This document shows, one piece after another, positions 1-8,860 of a stretch of DNA of 45,755 bases. A model generated the notes under the pieces. That model did no database searches. It had not been told where the DNA came from and worked only from the letters and a program-made list of their open reading frames with translations. The translations under genes were made by a program, and so were the position numbers. Origin of the DNA: Streptomyces poriferorum (GTDB taxonomy: Bacteria; Actinomycetota; Actinomycetes; Streptomycetales; Streptomycetaceae); NCBI RefSeq assembly GCF_019399235.1, contig NZ_JAELVH010000105.1, positions 1 through 45,755 on the forward strand. Reading direction: 5' to 3'. Numbering within the stretch: position 1 is the first letter of the stretch; each line of letters opens with the position of its first letter.

Positions 1-271
1 GCGTACGGAGGTCGGGGTCGCGGTCGCGCTCAAGACGGTGGTCCAGCCCTTGGTCGCCTTCCTCGTCGCCGGTCCGCTCCTGGGCCTGCCGGACCACCAG
101 GTGCTGGCCGTGGTGCTCTGCTCCGCGCTGCCGACAGCCCAGAACGCCTACCTCTACGCCCGTGAGTACGGCCTGGACACCGGGCTCGCCCGCCATTGCG
201 TGGTGGCCTCCACCGTGGTGTCGATGGGAACGCTGTCCTTCGGCACATGGGTGCTGGGCCCGTCCCGCTGA
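1..271 (+). CDS. AEC family transporter, C-terminal end (partial)
   Basis: The reading frame is open from the window edge (first full codon at 2) to a TGA at 269-271, so only about the last 90 residues are seen. They are hydrophobic, with two likely membrane helices, and contain the LPTAQNAYLYA segment typical of the last part of auxin-efflux/malonate carrier (AEC) family permeases. Family members are about 300 residues with ten helices and move organic acids or related solutes across the membrane. Substrate cannot be told from this end. It converges with the next gene on the minus strand. Confidence 0.75.
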   Translation, partial: RTEVGVAVALKTVVQPLVAFLVAGPLLGLPDHQVLAVVLCSALPTAQNAYLYAREYGLDTGLARHCVVASTVVSMGTLSFGTWVLGPSR

Positions 272-387
272 CCCGTTGGAGTGGCGGGGCGCGCCGGGCG
301 GGCGGATGCTGGGTGGGCGACGATCCACATGCCGAAGGGGTGCCGGGCGGCTTTGCCGTCCGGCACCCCTTCGGCCACGCCCCGTCG

Positions 388-2448
388 TCAGGCGCTCTCG
401 GTGACCCGCCCTCGCCCGACGGGTTTCGACAACGTCGTCGTCCTGGTCCCGCCCCCCGGTTCCTGGGCGGCCCCGGACTCCGGCTCCTCGTCCCCCGGTT
501 CCCGCAGCCTGCGCGGCCCGGAGAGCGCGTACGTGAGGCCGAAGCCGAGGGCCACCACCGCCGCCCCGCCGACCGCGTCGAGCACCCAGTGGTTGCCGGT
601 CGCGACGATCGTCGAGACCGTGAACAGCGGGTGCAGCACACCCAGCGCCTTCATCCAGATCTTCGGGGCGAGCATCACGATCACCACACCGCACCACAGC
701 GACCAGCCGAAGTGCAGCGAGGGCATCGCCGCGTACTGGTTGGTCACCCCGGTCAGCGTGCCGTAGTCGGGCTTCGCGAAGTCCTGGACGCCGTGGACGG
801 TGTCGATGAAGCCGAGCCCCGGCATCAGCCGCGGCGGGGCCAGCGGGTAGAGCCAGAAGCCGACCAGGGCGAGCAGCGTGGCGAAGCCGATGGAGCTGCG
901 GACCCAGCGGTAGTCCGCGGGCCGGCGCACGTAGAGCACGCCCAGGATGGCCAGCGGCACGATGAAGTGGAACGTCGAGTAGTAGTAGTCGAAGAAGTCC
1001 CGCAGCCAGCCGACCTTGACGACCGAGTGGTTGACCCAGTGCTCGATGTCGATGTGCAGCCACTGTTCGATCGAGTGGATCTGGCGGCCGTGGTGCTCCG
1101 CGGTGGCGCGGCCGGCCGTCGCGGCCAGCCTGACCTGCTGGTAAGCGGAGTAAACGACCCTGATCAGCAGGAGTTCGAGCAGCAGGTTCGGCCGGCTGAG
1201 CACCCGTCGCCAGAACGGCGCCAGCGGCACCCTGCTCCAGCGGGAGGCGACCGGGGCCGCGTAGGCGGTGGGGACCGGGTGCTGCCAGTACGGCGAGGTG
1301 CGCGGCAGGAACGGGGCGACGCACGCGGCGGCGAGCGCGGCGATCAGCAGCACGTTGTCGCGGACCGGGAAGACCGCCTCGATGTTCGGCAGCAGCATCT
1401 TGCCCGGCAGCGTGACGACGAGGATCACGACGGCCGGCCACACCAGCCGGTCGGAGGCCCGCTTGCCGACCCGGCCGACCACGGCGAGCAGCACCCACAG
1501 CAGCTGGTGCTGCCAGGCGGTGGGCGCCACGGCGACGCAGACGCAGCCGGTCACGGCCACGGCGAGCAGCAGCTGGCCGTCGCGCGCGTACTGGGCGGCG
1601 CGGCGCAGGCCGATGAAGCAGACGGCCGCGGCCAGCACGACGAAGAGGGCGATCTCCAGCGGCCCCTCCAGGCCCAGCCGGAGCAGCGCACCGTGCAGCG
1701 ACTGGTTGGCCAGGCTGTCGGCCTGGTCGCCGAGCCCGGCGCCCGCGACGTGGTGCACCCAGTACGTCCACGAGTCGTGCGGCATCGCGGCCCAGGCCAG
1801 CGCCGTGCAGGCGGCGAAGGCGGCGCCACCGGTCAGTGCGGCTCTGCGTCTGCCGGTCAGCCAGAGCAGGGCGGCGAAGAGCAGCACGGTCGGCTGGAGC
1901 GCTGCCGCGATCCCGATCAGTACGCCGGAGGTCCGTTCGCCGCGGACCGTGAAGAGGCCGACGAGCACGAGGAGGACCGGCAGGATGCTGGTCTGGCCCA
2001 GATGGAGGGCGTTGCGCACCGGCAGCGAGACCATCAGCAGGCTGATGGCGACGGGAGCGGCCAGCAGGGCCGTGCGGCGGCTGACGGGTGCGGGCAGGGC
2101 GCGCGCCGCGATGATGCCGAGGGCTGCGACGAGCAGCAGCGAACCGAAGGTCCAGGCGACGCCGAGGCTCTGTTCGGCCGTGCGGGTCAGCGGCTTGAGT
2201 ACCAGGCCGGCGAAGGGGGTGCCGGTGAACCGGTCGGTGTCGTACAGCGAACCCGTCACATGAAGCACACCGTTCTCACCGATCCAGGTCTCCAGATCGG
2301 TGAGGCGTTCGCCGGGTGGCTGGCGCACCACCACCGCCATCTGCCGCACGGCCAATGCGGCGACCACCAGCCAGAGCACGGCGCGGGCAGCCCCGGTCCT
2401 CGCTCCCGTAGCCGCGTCTGTGCGCACACTGTGCTCCGCGTTCGCCAC
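388..2448 (-). CDS. Bifunctional GT87 glycosyltransferase / PAP2 phosphatase membrane protein
   Basis: This 686-residue integral membrane protein starts at a GTG preceded by GGGAGGG. Roughly residues 20-400 are a multi-helix GT87 (DUF2029) region of the type that uses polyprenyl-phosphate sugars. The C-terminal third is a PAP2 domain, with motif AMPSLHFGW near residue 576 and GNHWVLDAVGG near 619, which carry the conserved Ser-His and His of acid phosphatases. The same fusion is known in streptomycetes; it probably acts on lipid-linked sugars at the cell surface, which is inference. It is divergent from the DUF2330 gene across about 230 bp. Confidence 0.85.
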   Translation of the reverse strand: MANAEHSVRTDAATGARTGAARAVLWLVVAALAVRQMAVVVRQPPGERLTDLETWIGENGVLHVTGSLYDTDRFTGTPFAGLVLKPLTRTAEQSLGVAWTFGSLLLVAALGIIAARALPAPVSRRTALLAAPVAISLLMVSLPVRNALHLGQTSILPVLLVLVGLFTVRGERTSGVLIGIAAALQPTVLLFAALLWLTGRRRAALTGGAAFAACTALAWAAMPHDSWTYWVHHVAGAGLGDQADSLANQSLHGALLRLGLEGPLEIALFVVLAAAVCFIGLRRAAQYARDGQLLLAVAVTGCVCVAVAPTAWQHQLLWVLLAVVGRVGKRASDRLVWPAVVILVVTLPGKMLLPNIEAVFPVRDNVLLIAALAAACVAPFLPRTSPYWQHPVPTAYAAPVASRWSRVPLAPFWRRVLSRPNLLLELLLIRVVYSAYQQVRLAATAGRATAEHHGRQIHSIEQWLHIDIEHWVNHSVVKVGWLRDFFDYYYSTFHFIVPLAILGVLYVRRPADYRWVRSSIGFATLLALVGFWLYPLAPPRLMPGLGFIDTVHGVQDFAKPDYGTLTGVTNQYAAMPSLHFGWSLWCGVVIVMLAPKIWMKALGVLHPLFTVSTIVATGNHWVLDAVGGAAVVALGFGLTYALSGPRRLREPGDEEPESGAAQEPGGGTRTTTLSKPVGRGRVTESA

Positions 2449-2681
2449 GTTGCGCCGACCCTCCCAACGTTTGGTGCCGGTTCTCCGACCGGCATGCTGT
2501 GAAACCTTCGCATTGCCCTATCAGGTAGACACAATCACCCCCTCTTCACCTGACTGTCATCCCGCTTTTGTCCGAAAGAATGCCCGGGCGAGCGGTGTGG
2601 ACCGGCCGGAACGGCCGGAACCGGCGGGGCCACCCGCACGTCTGAGCCCCTGATCGGTGACCACGGGGAGGACCACGGAAC

Positions 2682-3854
2682 ATGCGGTGTGCGGGGAGAG
2701 ATCAAGAGGTGCGGGATCGGCCGCGCGGGTGGGCGCTGCGTGCGCTGTCCCTGGTCCTGATGGTGTTCGCGGCTCAACTGGGGTCGCTGATCGCGCCCGC
2801 GTACGCGTGCGGCTGCGGGGCGATGGTCGTGGACCGCACGGCCCGTGTGTCGGTGGACCGGGAGACCTCGGTCGTCGACTGGGACGGCAGCACCGAGCAG
2901 ATCGTGATGCGGCTGACCGTGCGCGGGAACGCCCCCGAGGCCGCCTGGATCATGCCCGTGCCGCACCGTGCCACGGTCGAGCTCGGTGACGCCTCGCTCT
3001 TCTCCGAGCTCCACACCCTCACGGCCCCGGTGAGCGCCACCAGGCACTACTTCTGGCCACGTGCGAAGGACTGGCCGTTCGGCGGTACGGGCGGCAGGTC
3101 CGGTGACAGCGCCGCCGCCCCCTCGGCCGCCAAACCGGTCGAGGTCGTCGGCCGGGAGCGGCTCGGGCCGTTCGACGTGGCCCGGCTGGCCGCGACCGAC
3201 CCCGCCGCGCTGGAGGGCTGGCTGAAGGAGAACGGCTTCGAGCTGCCGGAGCGGCTCGCGACGGCACTGCGCCCCTACGTCGAGCAGAAGTGGGAGTACG
3301 TGGCCGTGCGCCTGGCTCCCCGGGAGTCCGGAAGCCCGCTGAGCGGCACGCTCGACCCGCTGCGGCTGCGTTTCGCCAGCGACCGGCCGGTCTACCCGAT
3401 GCGCCTGTCCCGGCTCGCCGCGACACCGCAGTCGCTCGGCCTGTACGTGCTCGCGGCGCACCGCATGGAGCCGCGCGGCACGATCGGCGGGCGCCGGCCC
3501 GAGGTGACGTACGCGGGGCGGGTCGACGCCGGGCAGGTGCGGGAGGAGTACCCGGCGCTCGGGGCGCTGACGGGTGGCAGGCCGGTGTTCGTCACGGCGA
3601 TCGACCAGTCGTTCCCACGGCCGGAGCTGATCGACGGCGACCATGAACTGCGGGCGGCCGGCGCGGACACCGCGTACCGGACCACCTACTACCGGGACGA
3701 GCTGCTGACCGTGGGTGGCGCTCCGGCCTGGGTGCTGTCGCTGCTCGGCGGAGCGGCGGTGGTGGTCATGGCCCTGCTGCTGGCACTGCGGGCCCGGCGG
3801 CGGCGTCCGGTGACCCCGCCGCCGCCGGTCACCGTGCCACCGCCGCTGGCGTGA
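2682..3854 (+). CDS. DUF2330 domain secreted/membrane-anchored protein
   Basis: The 390-residue product begins at an ATG about 10 bases after GGGGAGG. It has a basic N-terminus, a hydrophobic signal segment (about residues 18-40) and a probable cleavage just before the CGCG motif (AYACGCGAM), which is characteristic of DUF2330 proteins. The bulk is an extracellular domain of unknown function. A single helix (about 343-365) and an Arg/Pro-rich tail end the protein, so it is likely anchored with its domain outside. It is a single gene between a divergent neighbour and a GNAT gene on the same strand. The function is not known. Confidence 0.8.
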   Translation: MRCAGRDQEVRDRPRGWALRALSLVLMVFAAQLGSLIAPAYACGCGAMVVDRTARVSVDRETSVVDWDGSTEQIVMRLTVRGNAPEAAWIMPVPHRATVELGDASLFSELHTLTAPVSATRHYFWPRAKDWPFGGTGGRSGDSAAAPSAAKPVEVVGRERLGPFDVARLAATDPAALEGWLKENGFELPERLATALRPYVEQKWEYVAVRLAPRESGSPLSGTLDPLRLRFASDRPVYPMRLSRLAATPQSLGLYVLAAHRMEPRGTIGGRRPEVTYAGRVDAGQVREEYPALGALTGGRPVFVTAIDQSFPRPELIDGDHELRAAGADTAYRTTYYRDELLTVGGAPAWVLSLLGGAAVVVMALLLALRARRRRPVTPPPPVTVPPPLA

Positions 3855-3988
3855 GAACCGGGCCGGGCCCGGGCCGGTGAAGTGGGGACATCTGTACGCG
3901 GGGTGAATCGCGGGACAGCGGTCCTCACCTCGCCTCCGCGCACCAAAATCGTTTCCCTCTACAACCGGGTGCGCGACAGACTGGTCCG

Positions 3989-4465
3989 ATGACGTGGACC
4001 ATGACGCCCGAACGCTTCGACTCCCCCGATGCCGCCCTGCTGCGCCGGGACTACTACGACGAGGTGGCGAGCCGCTACTGGGGTCGCCCCGCGACGGCGG
4101 AGGAGATCGACGAGGGGCTCACGGACGACGGCGCCGAGAAGCTCGTGCCGCCGACCGGCGCGTTCGTCGTCGGCCGCGTCGGGGGCGGTGCGGCGGCCTG
4201 TGCCGGGCTGATCGTGACGGACCTGGGCATCGCGGATCTGACCCGGGTCTACGTACGCCCCGAGGCGCGCGGCACGGGCGGCGGCGGGCTGCTGCTCGCG
4301 TCCATCGAGGGCCTGGCACGGGACCTGGGCGTACGGCAGATCCGGCTCGACACCCGTAACGACCTCGTCGAGGCGCGCGGACTGTACGCCAAGCACGGCT
4401 ACCGCGAGGTTCCGGCCTTCCACCGCAGGCAGTACGCCGAGCACTGGTTCGCCAAGGAGCTGTAG
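3989..4465 (+). CDS. GNAT family N-acetyltransferase
   Basis: The 158-residue protein has the GNAT fold order: central strands, then LTRVYVRPEARGTGGGGLLL (acetyl-CoA pyrophosphate loop, about residues 85-105), then LDTRNDLVEARGLYAKHGY near the end. That C-terminal Asn/Tyr block is typical of small-molecule acetyltransferases. The substrate is unknown. No strong ribosome site precedes the ATG at 3989, and the ATG at 4001 is an alternative. It converges on the MFS exporter gene across a short repeat-rich spacer. Confidence 0.85.
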   Translation: MTWTMTPERFDSPDAALLRRDYYDEVASRYWGRPATAEEIDEGLTDDGAEKLVPPTGAFVVGRVGGGAAACAGLIVTDLGIADLTRVYVRPEARGTGGGGLLLASIEGLARDLGVRQIRLDTRNDLVEARGLYAKHGYREVPAFHRRQYAEHWFAKEL

Positions 4466-4510
4466 GAGCCGCTCCCGCCGTAGGAACTGCGGGAGCCATG
4501 GGAGCTGCGG

Positions 4511-4546
4511 GAGCTCCGGGAGGCGTAGGAGCTCCGGGAGGCGCAG
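4511..4546. repeat. 18-bp tandem repeat between convergent genes
   Basis: Two consecutive 18-bp units starting gagctccgggaggcg (4511-4528 and 4529-4546) differ at one base. They lie in a wider run of GGAG/GGAGC words (about 4466-4556). The run fills the gap between the convergent GNAT and exporter genes and shows no clear hairpin terminator. Confidence 0.6.
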
Positions 4547-4559
4547 GAGCCCCCGGGCG

Positions 4560-6629
4560 CTAGGGAGCGGGGCGCTCGTGCGGGTGGCCGGCCGCGTGGT
4601 CCCGCTTGGGCGCCGGACTGTGCGGGCGCTCCTTGCTCGACCCGCTCGTCTCCTCCGTCAGTTCCGACACCAGGGCGACCAGGTCGGTGGGCCGGTCCGG
4701 CCCCCACCAGTCGCCCAGCAGCTCGGCGAGGGACTCCTCCCGGGCCTGCGCGAGCTTCACCACGGCCTCGGCGCCCGTGTCGGTGAGCACCATCTCCACC
4801 CCGATCCGGCGGGCCAGGCCGCGTTCCTCCAGCTGCCGGGCCGCGTCGCTGATCACGCGCAGCGGTACGGGGGCGATATCCGCGAGCAGGGCGGGTTCGA
4901 CGGTGCCGTGCCGTTTGATGCGCAGCAGCATCCAGCTGGCGGCCGGCAGCAGGTCGTAGCCGGCCTTCTCGGTGATCTTCACGTAGACCTCGCGGCGGCC
5001 CTCCCTGGTGGCGAGGACCGAGAGGGCGCGTGCGCATTCGTCGTACGAGGACCGCTCGACCGGGTTCGACGCCAGGGTCTCGGTGGTGTCGGGGGCGGTC
5101 ACCGAACCGCGCAGCTTGTCCTCCTTGAGCAGCCAGGCGAAGAGGAAGGCGATCAGGACGACGGGGGCCGCGTACAGGAACACATCGGTGATCGATGTCG
5201 AGTACGCGTTGAGCACGGGCTGCTGGAGCGCCGGCGGCAGCTGGCCGATGGCGCGCGGGTCGGCGGCCAGTCCCTCGGCGCTGACCCCGGGCGGCAGCGG
5301 ACGGTCGGCAAGCGCGGAGCCGAGCTTGTCGGTGAGCCGGTTGGTGAAGATGGTGCCGAAGATCGCGACACCGAACGAGGCACCGATGGAGCGGAAGAAC
5401 GTCGCGCCCGAGGTGGCCACGCCGAGGTCCTGGTACGAGACGGCGTTCTGCACGACGAGGACCAGCACCTGCATCACCAGGCCGAGTCCCGCACCGAAGA
5501 CGAAGAAGTAGATGCTCATCTCCCAGGTGCTGCTGGACTCCGTCAGCCGGTGCAGGAGCAGCAGGCCGATCGCGGTGATGCCGGTGCCGAGGACCGGGAA
5601 GACCTTCCAGCGGCCCGTACGGCTGACGATCTGACCGGACACGGTCGACGTGATGAGCAGGCCGAACACCATGGGGAGCATGTGGACGCCGGACATCGTC
5701 GGCGTGATGCCGTGCACCACCTGGAGGAACGTCGGCAGATAGGTCATCGCGCCGAACATCGCGAAGCCGATGACGAAGCTGATCACCGCGACGAGGCTGA
5801 AGGTCCTGATCCGGAACAGTTTCAGCGGCAGGACCGGTTCGGCCGCGCGCCGCTCCACGAACACGAAGGCGACCAGGAGCACCACGCTGAGGACGGCGAG
5901 GCCGATGATCTTCGAGGAACCCCAGGCCCAGGTGGTACCGCCGAGGGAGGCGACGAGGACCAGGCAGGTGGCGACCGAGGCGATGAGGAAGGTGCCCAGG
6001 TAGTCGATGGTGTGCTTCGTCCGGCGGACCGGGATGTGCAGCACGGCGGCGATCACCACGAGGGCGACGACGCCGATGGGCAGGTTGATGTAGAAGACCC
6101 AGCGCCAGCTGAGGTGCTCGGTGAAGAAGCCGCCGAGGAGCGGTCCGAGGACACTCGTCGCACCGAAGACCGCACCGAAGAGGCCCTGGTACTTGCCGCG
6201 TTCGCGCGGGGGGACGAGGTCGCCGACGATCGCCATCGACAGCACCATCAGACCGCCGCCGCCGAGCCCCTGGAGGGCACGGAAACCGATCAGCTGCGGC
6301 ATGTTCTGGGCGATGCCGCACAGCGCCGAGCCGATCAGGAAGATGATGATGGCGATCTGGAAGAGCCTTTTGCGTCCGTACTGGTCGCCGAGCTTGCCCC
6401 AGAGCGGGGTCGCGGCGGTCGAGGCCAGCAGATAGGCCGTGACCACCCACGACAGGTGTTCCAGTCCGCCGAGATCGCTGACGATCGTCGGCAGTGCGGT
6501 GGAGACGATCGTCTGGTCGAGTGCGGCGAGGAGCATGCCGAGAAGCAGTGCGCCGATCGCCACCAGAACCGACCGTGTGGAGCGTTCGGCGCCGGGGCCC
6601 GGGGCCGGGGTGCTCAACTGCTGGGCCAT
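4560..6629 (-). CDS. DHA2 (EmrB/QacA) MFS drug exporter fused to a MarR-like domain
   Basis: The start is the ATG at 6629, with GAGGAG 7-12 bases upstream; the frame extends further but without a better site. The 689-residue product has a 14-helix DHA2 transporter portion (about residues 1-540), including the LDQTIVSTALP segment of helix 1 and GRKRLFQ in the first cytoplasmic loop. Past about residue 560 a soluble region resembles a MarR winged helix (SWMLLRIKRHGTVEPALLAD; LEERGLARR; LTDTGAEAV). Proton-driven export of hydrophobic drugs is the family role. The tail may sense cargo or bind DNA; that is inference. It is divergent from the gene at 6765. Confidence 0.85.
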   Translation of the reverse strand: MAQQLSTPAPGPGAERSTRSVLVAIGALLLGMLLAALDQTIVSTALPTIVSDLGGLEHLSWVVTAYLLASTAATPLWGKLGDQYGRKRLFQIAIIIFLIGSALCGIAQNMPQLIGFRALQGLGGGGLMVLSMAIVGDLVPPRERGKYQGLFGAVFGATSVLGPLLGGFFTEHLSWRWVFYINLPIGVVALVVIAAVLHIPVRRTKHTIDYLGTFLIASVATCLVLVASLGGTTWAWGSSKIIGLAVLSVVLLVAFVFVERRAAEPVLPLKLFRIRTFSLVAVISFVIGFAMFGAMTYLPTFLQVVHGITPTMSGVHMLPMVFGLLITSTVSGQIVSRTGRWKVFPVLGTGITAIGLLLLHRLTESSSTWEMSIYFFVFGAGLGLVMQVLVLVVQNAVSYQDLGVATSGATFFRSIGASFGVAIFGTIFTNRLTDKLGSALADRPLPPGVSAEGLAADPRAIGQLPPALQQPVLNAYSTSITDVFLYAAPVVLIAFLFAWLLKEDKLRGSVTAPDTTETLASNPVERSSYDECARALSVLATREGRREVYVKITEKAGYDLLPAASWMLLRIKRHGTVEPALLADIAPVPLRVISDAARQLEERGLARRIGVEMVLTDTGAEAVVKLAQAREESLAELLGDWWGPDRPTDLVALVSELTEETSGSSKERPHSPAPKRDHAAGHPHERPAP

Positions 6630-6764
6630 AGAACATCTCCTCGGGTCCGCTACACCCCCATCCTGTCCGTTCTGCACCGTTATGGCCTGCCGAGGAGCTC
6701 CATGATTGGGCTTCCCGGCGGCGGGCTGCATAATCGCAGGCAGTTCAAGGGGAGGGGACCCACA

Positions 6765-7877
6765 ATGACCGGACATATATGCCCGGAGTGCGGTACGGAC
6801 AACAGACCCGGCACGGGCCCGGGCTGCGCCTGCGCGGCGCGCCCGGCCCACGGCGGCGCCGCCTTCACGCAGCAGGCGGCCGGAGCGCACCACCTCAGCG
6901 ACGAGGAGCGGGCCGCCGAACAGCAGCGCATCACGGAACAGCACCACGCCGAGCGGTCGGCCGACATGGCGGCGGCGGAGGATTTCGACCCGCTGCGCAT
7001 CCGGCCGTACGTGACGCTGGGCGGCGAGGACACGGCGACGGCCGGCCCGTCACAGGGGCAGGGGCAGGGACACGTACCCGGCGGGCAGCAGGGGGACGCC
7101 GCCACGACGATGCCGCTGTTCCTGGATCCGGCGGGGCCGGGACCGCTGCCGGACCCGGCCGCCCCGGGCGGCACGGCGGGCTTCGCCGATGACACCGCAC
7201 TCCTCATGACCGGCCCGGACCCCGTACAGCCGCGCCGCCGCCGGCCCTTCGCGGCGCTGGTCGCGGGGGCGGCCGTCGTCACGGTGGTCGGCACGGCGGC
7301 CTTCGTCGGCGGACTGTTCAACGGGGACAGGGACCATGAGGCGGACCTGGACCAGGCGCTGCCCTCCACGGTGACCAGCCTCCCCGACGAGAGCGTCGAG
7401 CCGTCGGCCTCCGAGTCGGCGTCCACCTCCCCGTCGCCCTCGCGCACGACGTCCGGCTCGCCGTCCGCATCGGCCTCGGCGACCCTTTCCGCGTCGCCGT
7501 CCACGTCCGCATCAGGGTCCGCCTCCGCCTCCGCGTCCGCGTCGGCCTCGGCGACCGGGTCACCCGCCGCCTCGTCCCCGGCTGCCACGACGGGGAGCAG
7601 CGCCCCCGCGGCGGTGGCGCCACCCGCACAGCCACAGGGCGGCCAGACGCTGCAGATCGGGGACCGCGGTCCTGAGGTGATCGAGTTGCAGCGCAGGCTC
7701 CAGGAGGTCTGGGCGCTGACGGACGACTCCCTCAGCAACGACTACACGAAGCGGGTCGAGAAGGCCGTACACGACTTCCAGATCTGGTGGAACGTCGAGG
7801 GCGACCCGGCCGGGGTCTACGGTCCGCACACCCGGCAACGACTGGAAGCCGCCACGACGGGCAAGGGGCGCCACTGA
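6765..7877 (+). CDS. Membrane-anchored peptidoglycan-binding protein
   Basis: The start is the ATG at 6765 behind AAGGGGAGGGG. The 370-residue protein has a cytoplasmic N-terminal zinc-ribbon-like CPEC...CAC motif (residues 6-23), a disordered stretch, and one membrane helix (about 161-185). An Ala/Ser-rich linker of SAS and SPS repeats (about 210-285) follows. The C-terminal domain is PG_binding_1 (about 293-362: LQIGDRGPEVIELQRRL and DFQIWWNVEGDPAGVYGP). It should bind cell wall outside the membrane while exposing a metal-binding tail inside. No catalytic domain is visible. Confidence 0.82.
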   Translation: MTGHICPECGTDNRPGTGPGCACAARPAHGGAAFTQQAAGAHHLSDEERAAEQQRITEQHHAERSADMAAAEDFDPLRIRPYVTLGGEDTATAGPSQGQGQGHVPGGQQGDAATTMPLFLDPAGPGPLPDPAAPGGTAGFADDTALLMTGPDPVQPRRRRPFAALVAGAAVVTVVGTAAFVGGLFNGDRDHEADLDQALPSTVTSLPDESVEPSASESASTSPSPSRTTSGSPSASASATLSASPSTSASGSASASASASASATGSPAASSPAATTGSSAPAAVAPPAQPQGGQTLQIGDRGPEVIELQRRLQEVWALTDDSLSNDYTKRVEKAVHDFQIWWNVEGDPAGVYGPHTRQRLEAATTGKGRH

Positions 7878-7938
7878 GGACGCAGGGACGCCGGCGGGCG
7901 CACGGAAGACCACCGGCCCACAGATCACGGACCGCGCG

Positions 7939-7968
7939 GGGGCACCGCCGACCTCACCGAGGTGCCCC
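7939..7968 (+). terminator. Hairpin terminator after the peptidoglycan-binding gene
   Basis: Inverted repeat ggggcacc / ggtgcccc (7939-7946 and 7961-7968) about 60 bp after the stop codon. There is no long T tract, as is usual in streptomycetes. Confidence 0.55.
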
Positions 7969-8127
7969 GGGCCGGGATTCGCTTTCCCGGCCCCGTTTTT
8001 GTATCGTGGTGGAACAAAGTGGCCTCCGCGCGCACACCCTGACCGGCGAGCGGGGGCCACTTGTCTCTCTTTCCCGCGCCGCACATCTCCCCGCGGCGTT
8101 CGCTTCCCCCCGCTCTGGAGCCCGCCC

Positions 8128-8784
8128 ATGCCGGCCACCGCCCTCACCGCCCACGCACTCCTTCTCGACATGGACGGCACGCTGGTGAACTCCGACGCCG
8201 TCGTGGAGCGCTGCTGGCGGCGGTGGGCACTGCGCCAGGGCCTGGACCCCGAGGCGGCCCTCAAGGTGGTGCACGGCCGGCAGGGGTACGCCACCATGGC
8301 GGTACTCCTCCCGGACCGCCCGATGGAGGAGAACTACGCGGACAACCGGCTGATGCTCGCCGAGGAGACCGCCGACACCGACGGCGTCGTCCCGGTCGGC
8401 GGCGCCCCCGCCTTCATGGGCGCGATCGCCCAGCTCCCGCACGCCCTGGTCACCTCGGCCGACCTCGCGCTGGCCCGGGCCCGGATGACCGCGGCCGGAC
8501 TGCGGATGCCGGAACTCCGCGTCACCGCCGAGAGCGTCGGCGCCAGCAAGCCGGACCCGGAGGGCTTCCTCAAGGGCGCGGCCGGACTCGGCTTCGCACC
8601 GGCGGACTGCATCGTCTTCGAGGACTCCGAGGCGGGCATCGCGGCCGGCCGGGCGGCGGGCATGCGCGTCGTGGGCGTCGGCCCGCGCGCGGCAGCACTC
8701 TCGCCCGACGCCCATGTCGACGACCTGACGCGGATCCGGGTGGAAGCGGCGACGGACGGCACGATCGTGCTCCACATCAGCTAG
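8128..8784 (+). CDS. HAD-superfamily phosphatase (sugar-phosphatase-like)
   Basis: The ATG at 8128 has GGAG 9 bases upstream; longer versions of this frame lack a site. The 218-residue product has all four HAD motifs. Motif I is LLDMDGTLVNSD near the N-terminus, motif II LVTSADLALA, motif III the Lys in ASKPDPEGFL, and motif IV IVFEDSEAGIAAG. These fit a magnesium-dependent hydrolase of the HAD-IA group that removes phosphate from small sugar phosphates. The exact substrate is not determinable. It converges with the FetB-type gene across a strong terminator. Confidence 0.88.
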   Translation: MPATALTAHALLLDMDGTLVNSDAVVERCWRRWALRQGLDPEAALKVVHGRQGYATMAVLLPDRPMEENYADNRLMLAEETADTDGVVPVGGAPAFMGAIAQLPHALVTSADLALARARMTAAGLRMPELRVTAESVGASKPDPEGFLKGAAGLGFAPADCIVFEDSEAGIAAGRAAGMRVVGVGPRAAALSPDAHVDDLTRIRVEAATDGTIVLHIS

Positions 8785-8801
8785 GGCAGCCAGGGCCTCC
8801 G

Positions 8802-8844
8802 GTTCGGATCAGGCCGGGCCCGCGAGGTCCGGCCTGATCCGAAC
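8802..8844. terminator. Bidirectional terminator
   Basis: A perfect 16-bp inverted repeat, gttcggatcaggccgg at 8802-8817 and its complement at 8829-8844, with an 11-base loop. It sits between the convergent HAD and FetB-type genes and can serve both. Confidence 0.85.
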
Positions 8845-8860
8845 GAAAGGCCGCAGGACC

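Noticed and set aside
196..2502. 768-codon plus-strand open frame opposite the GT87-PAP2 gene
   Set aside because: The translation is a low-complexity Asp/Gly/Gln/Arg-rich antisense shadow with no domain.
4399..6636. Very long open frame on the minus strand over the MFS exporter, and a 1099-codon frame on the plus strand from 4578
   Set aside because: Both are high-G+C shadow frames with Arg/Pro/His-rich translations. The exporter and the peptidoglycan-binding gene have the motifs and ribosome sites.
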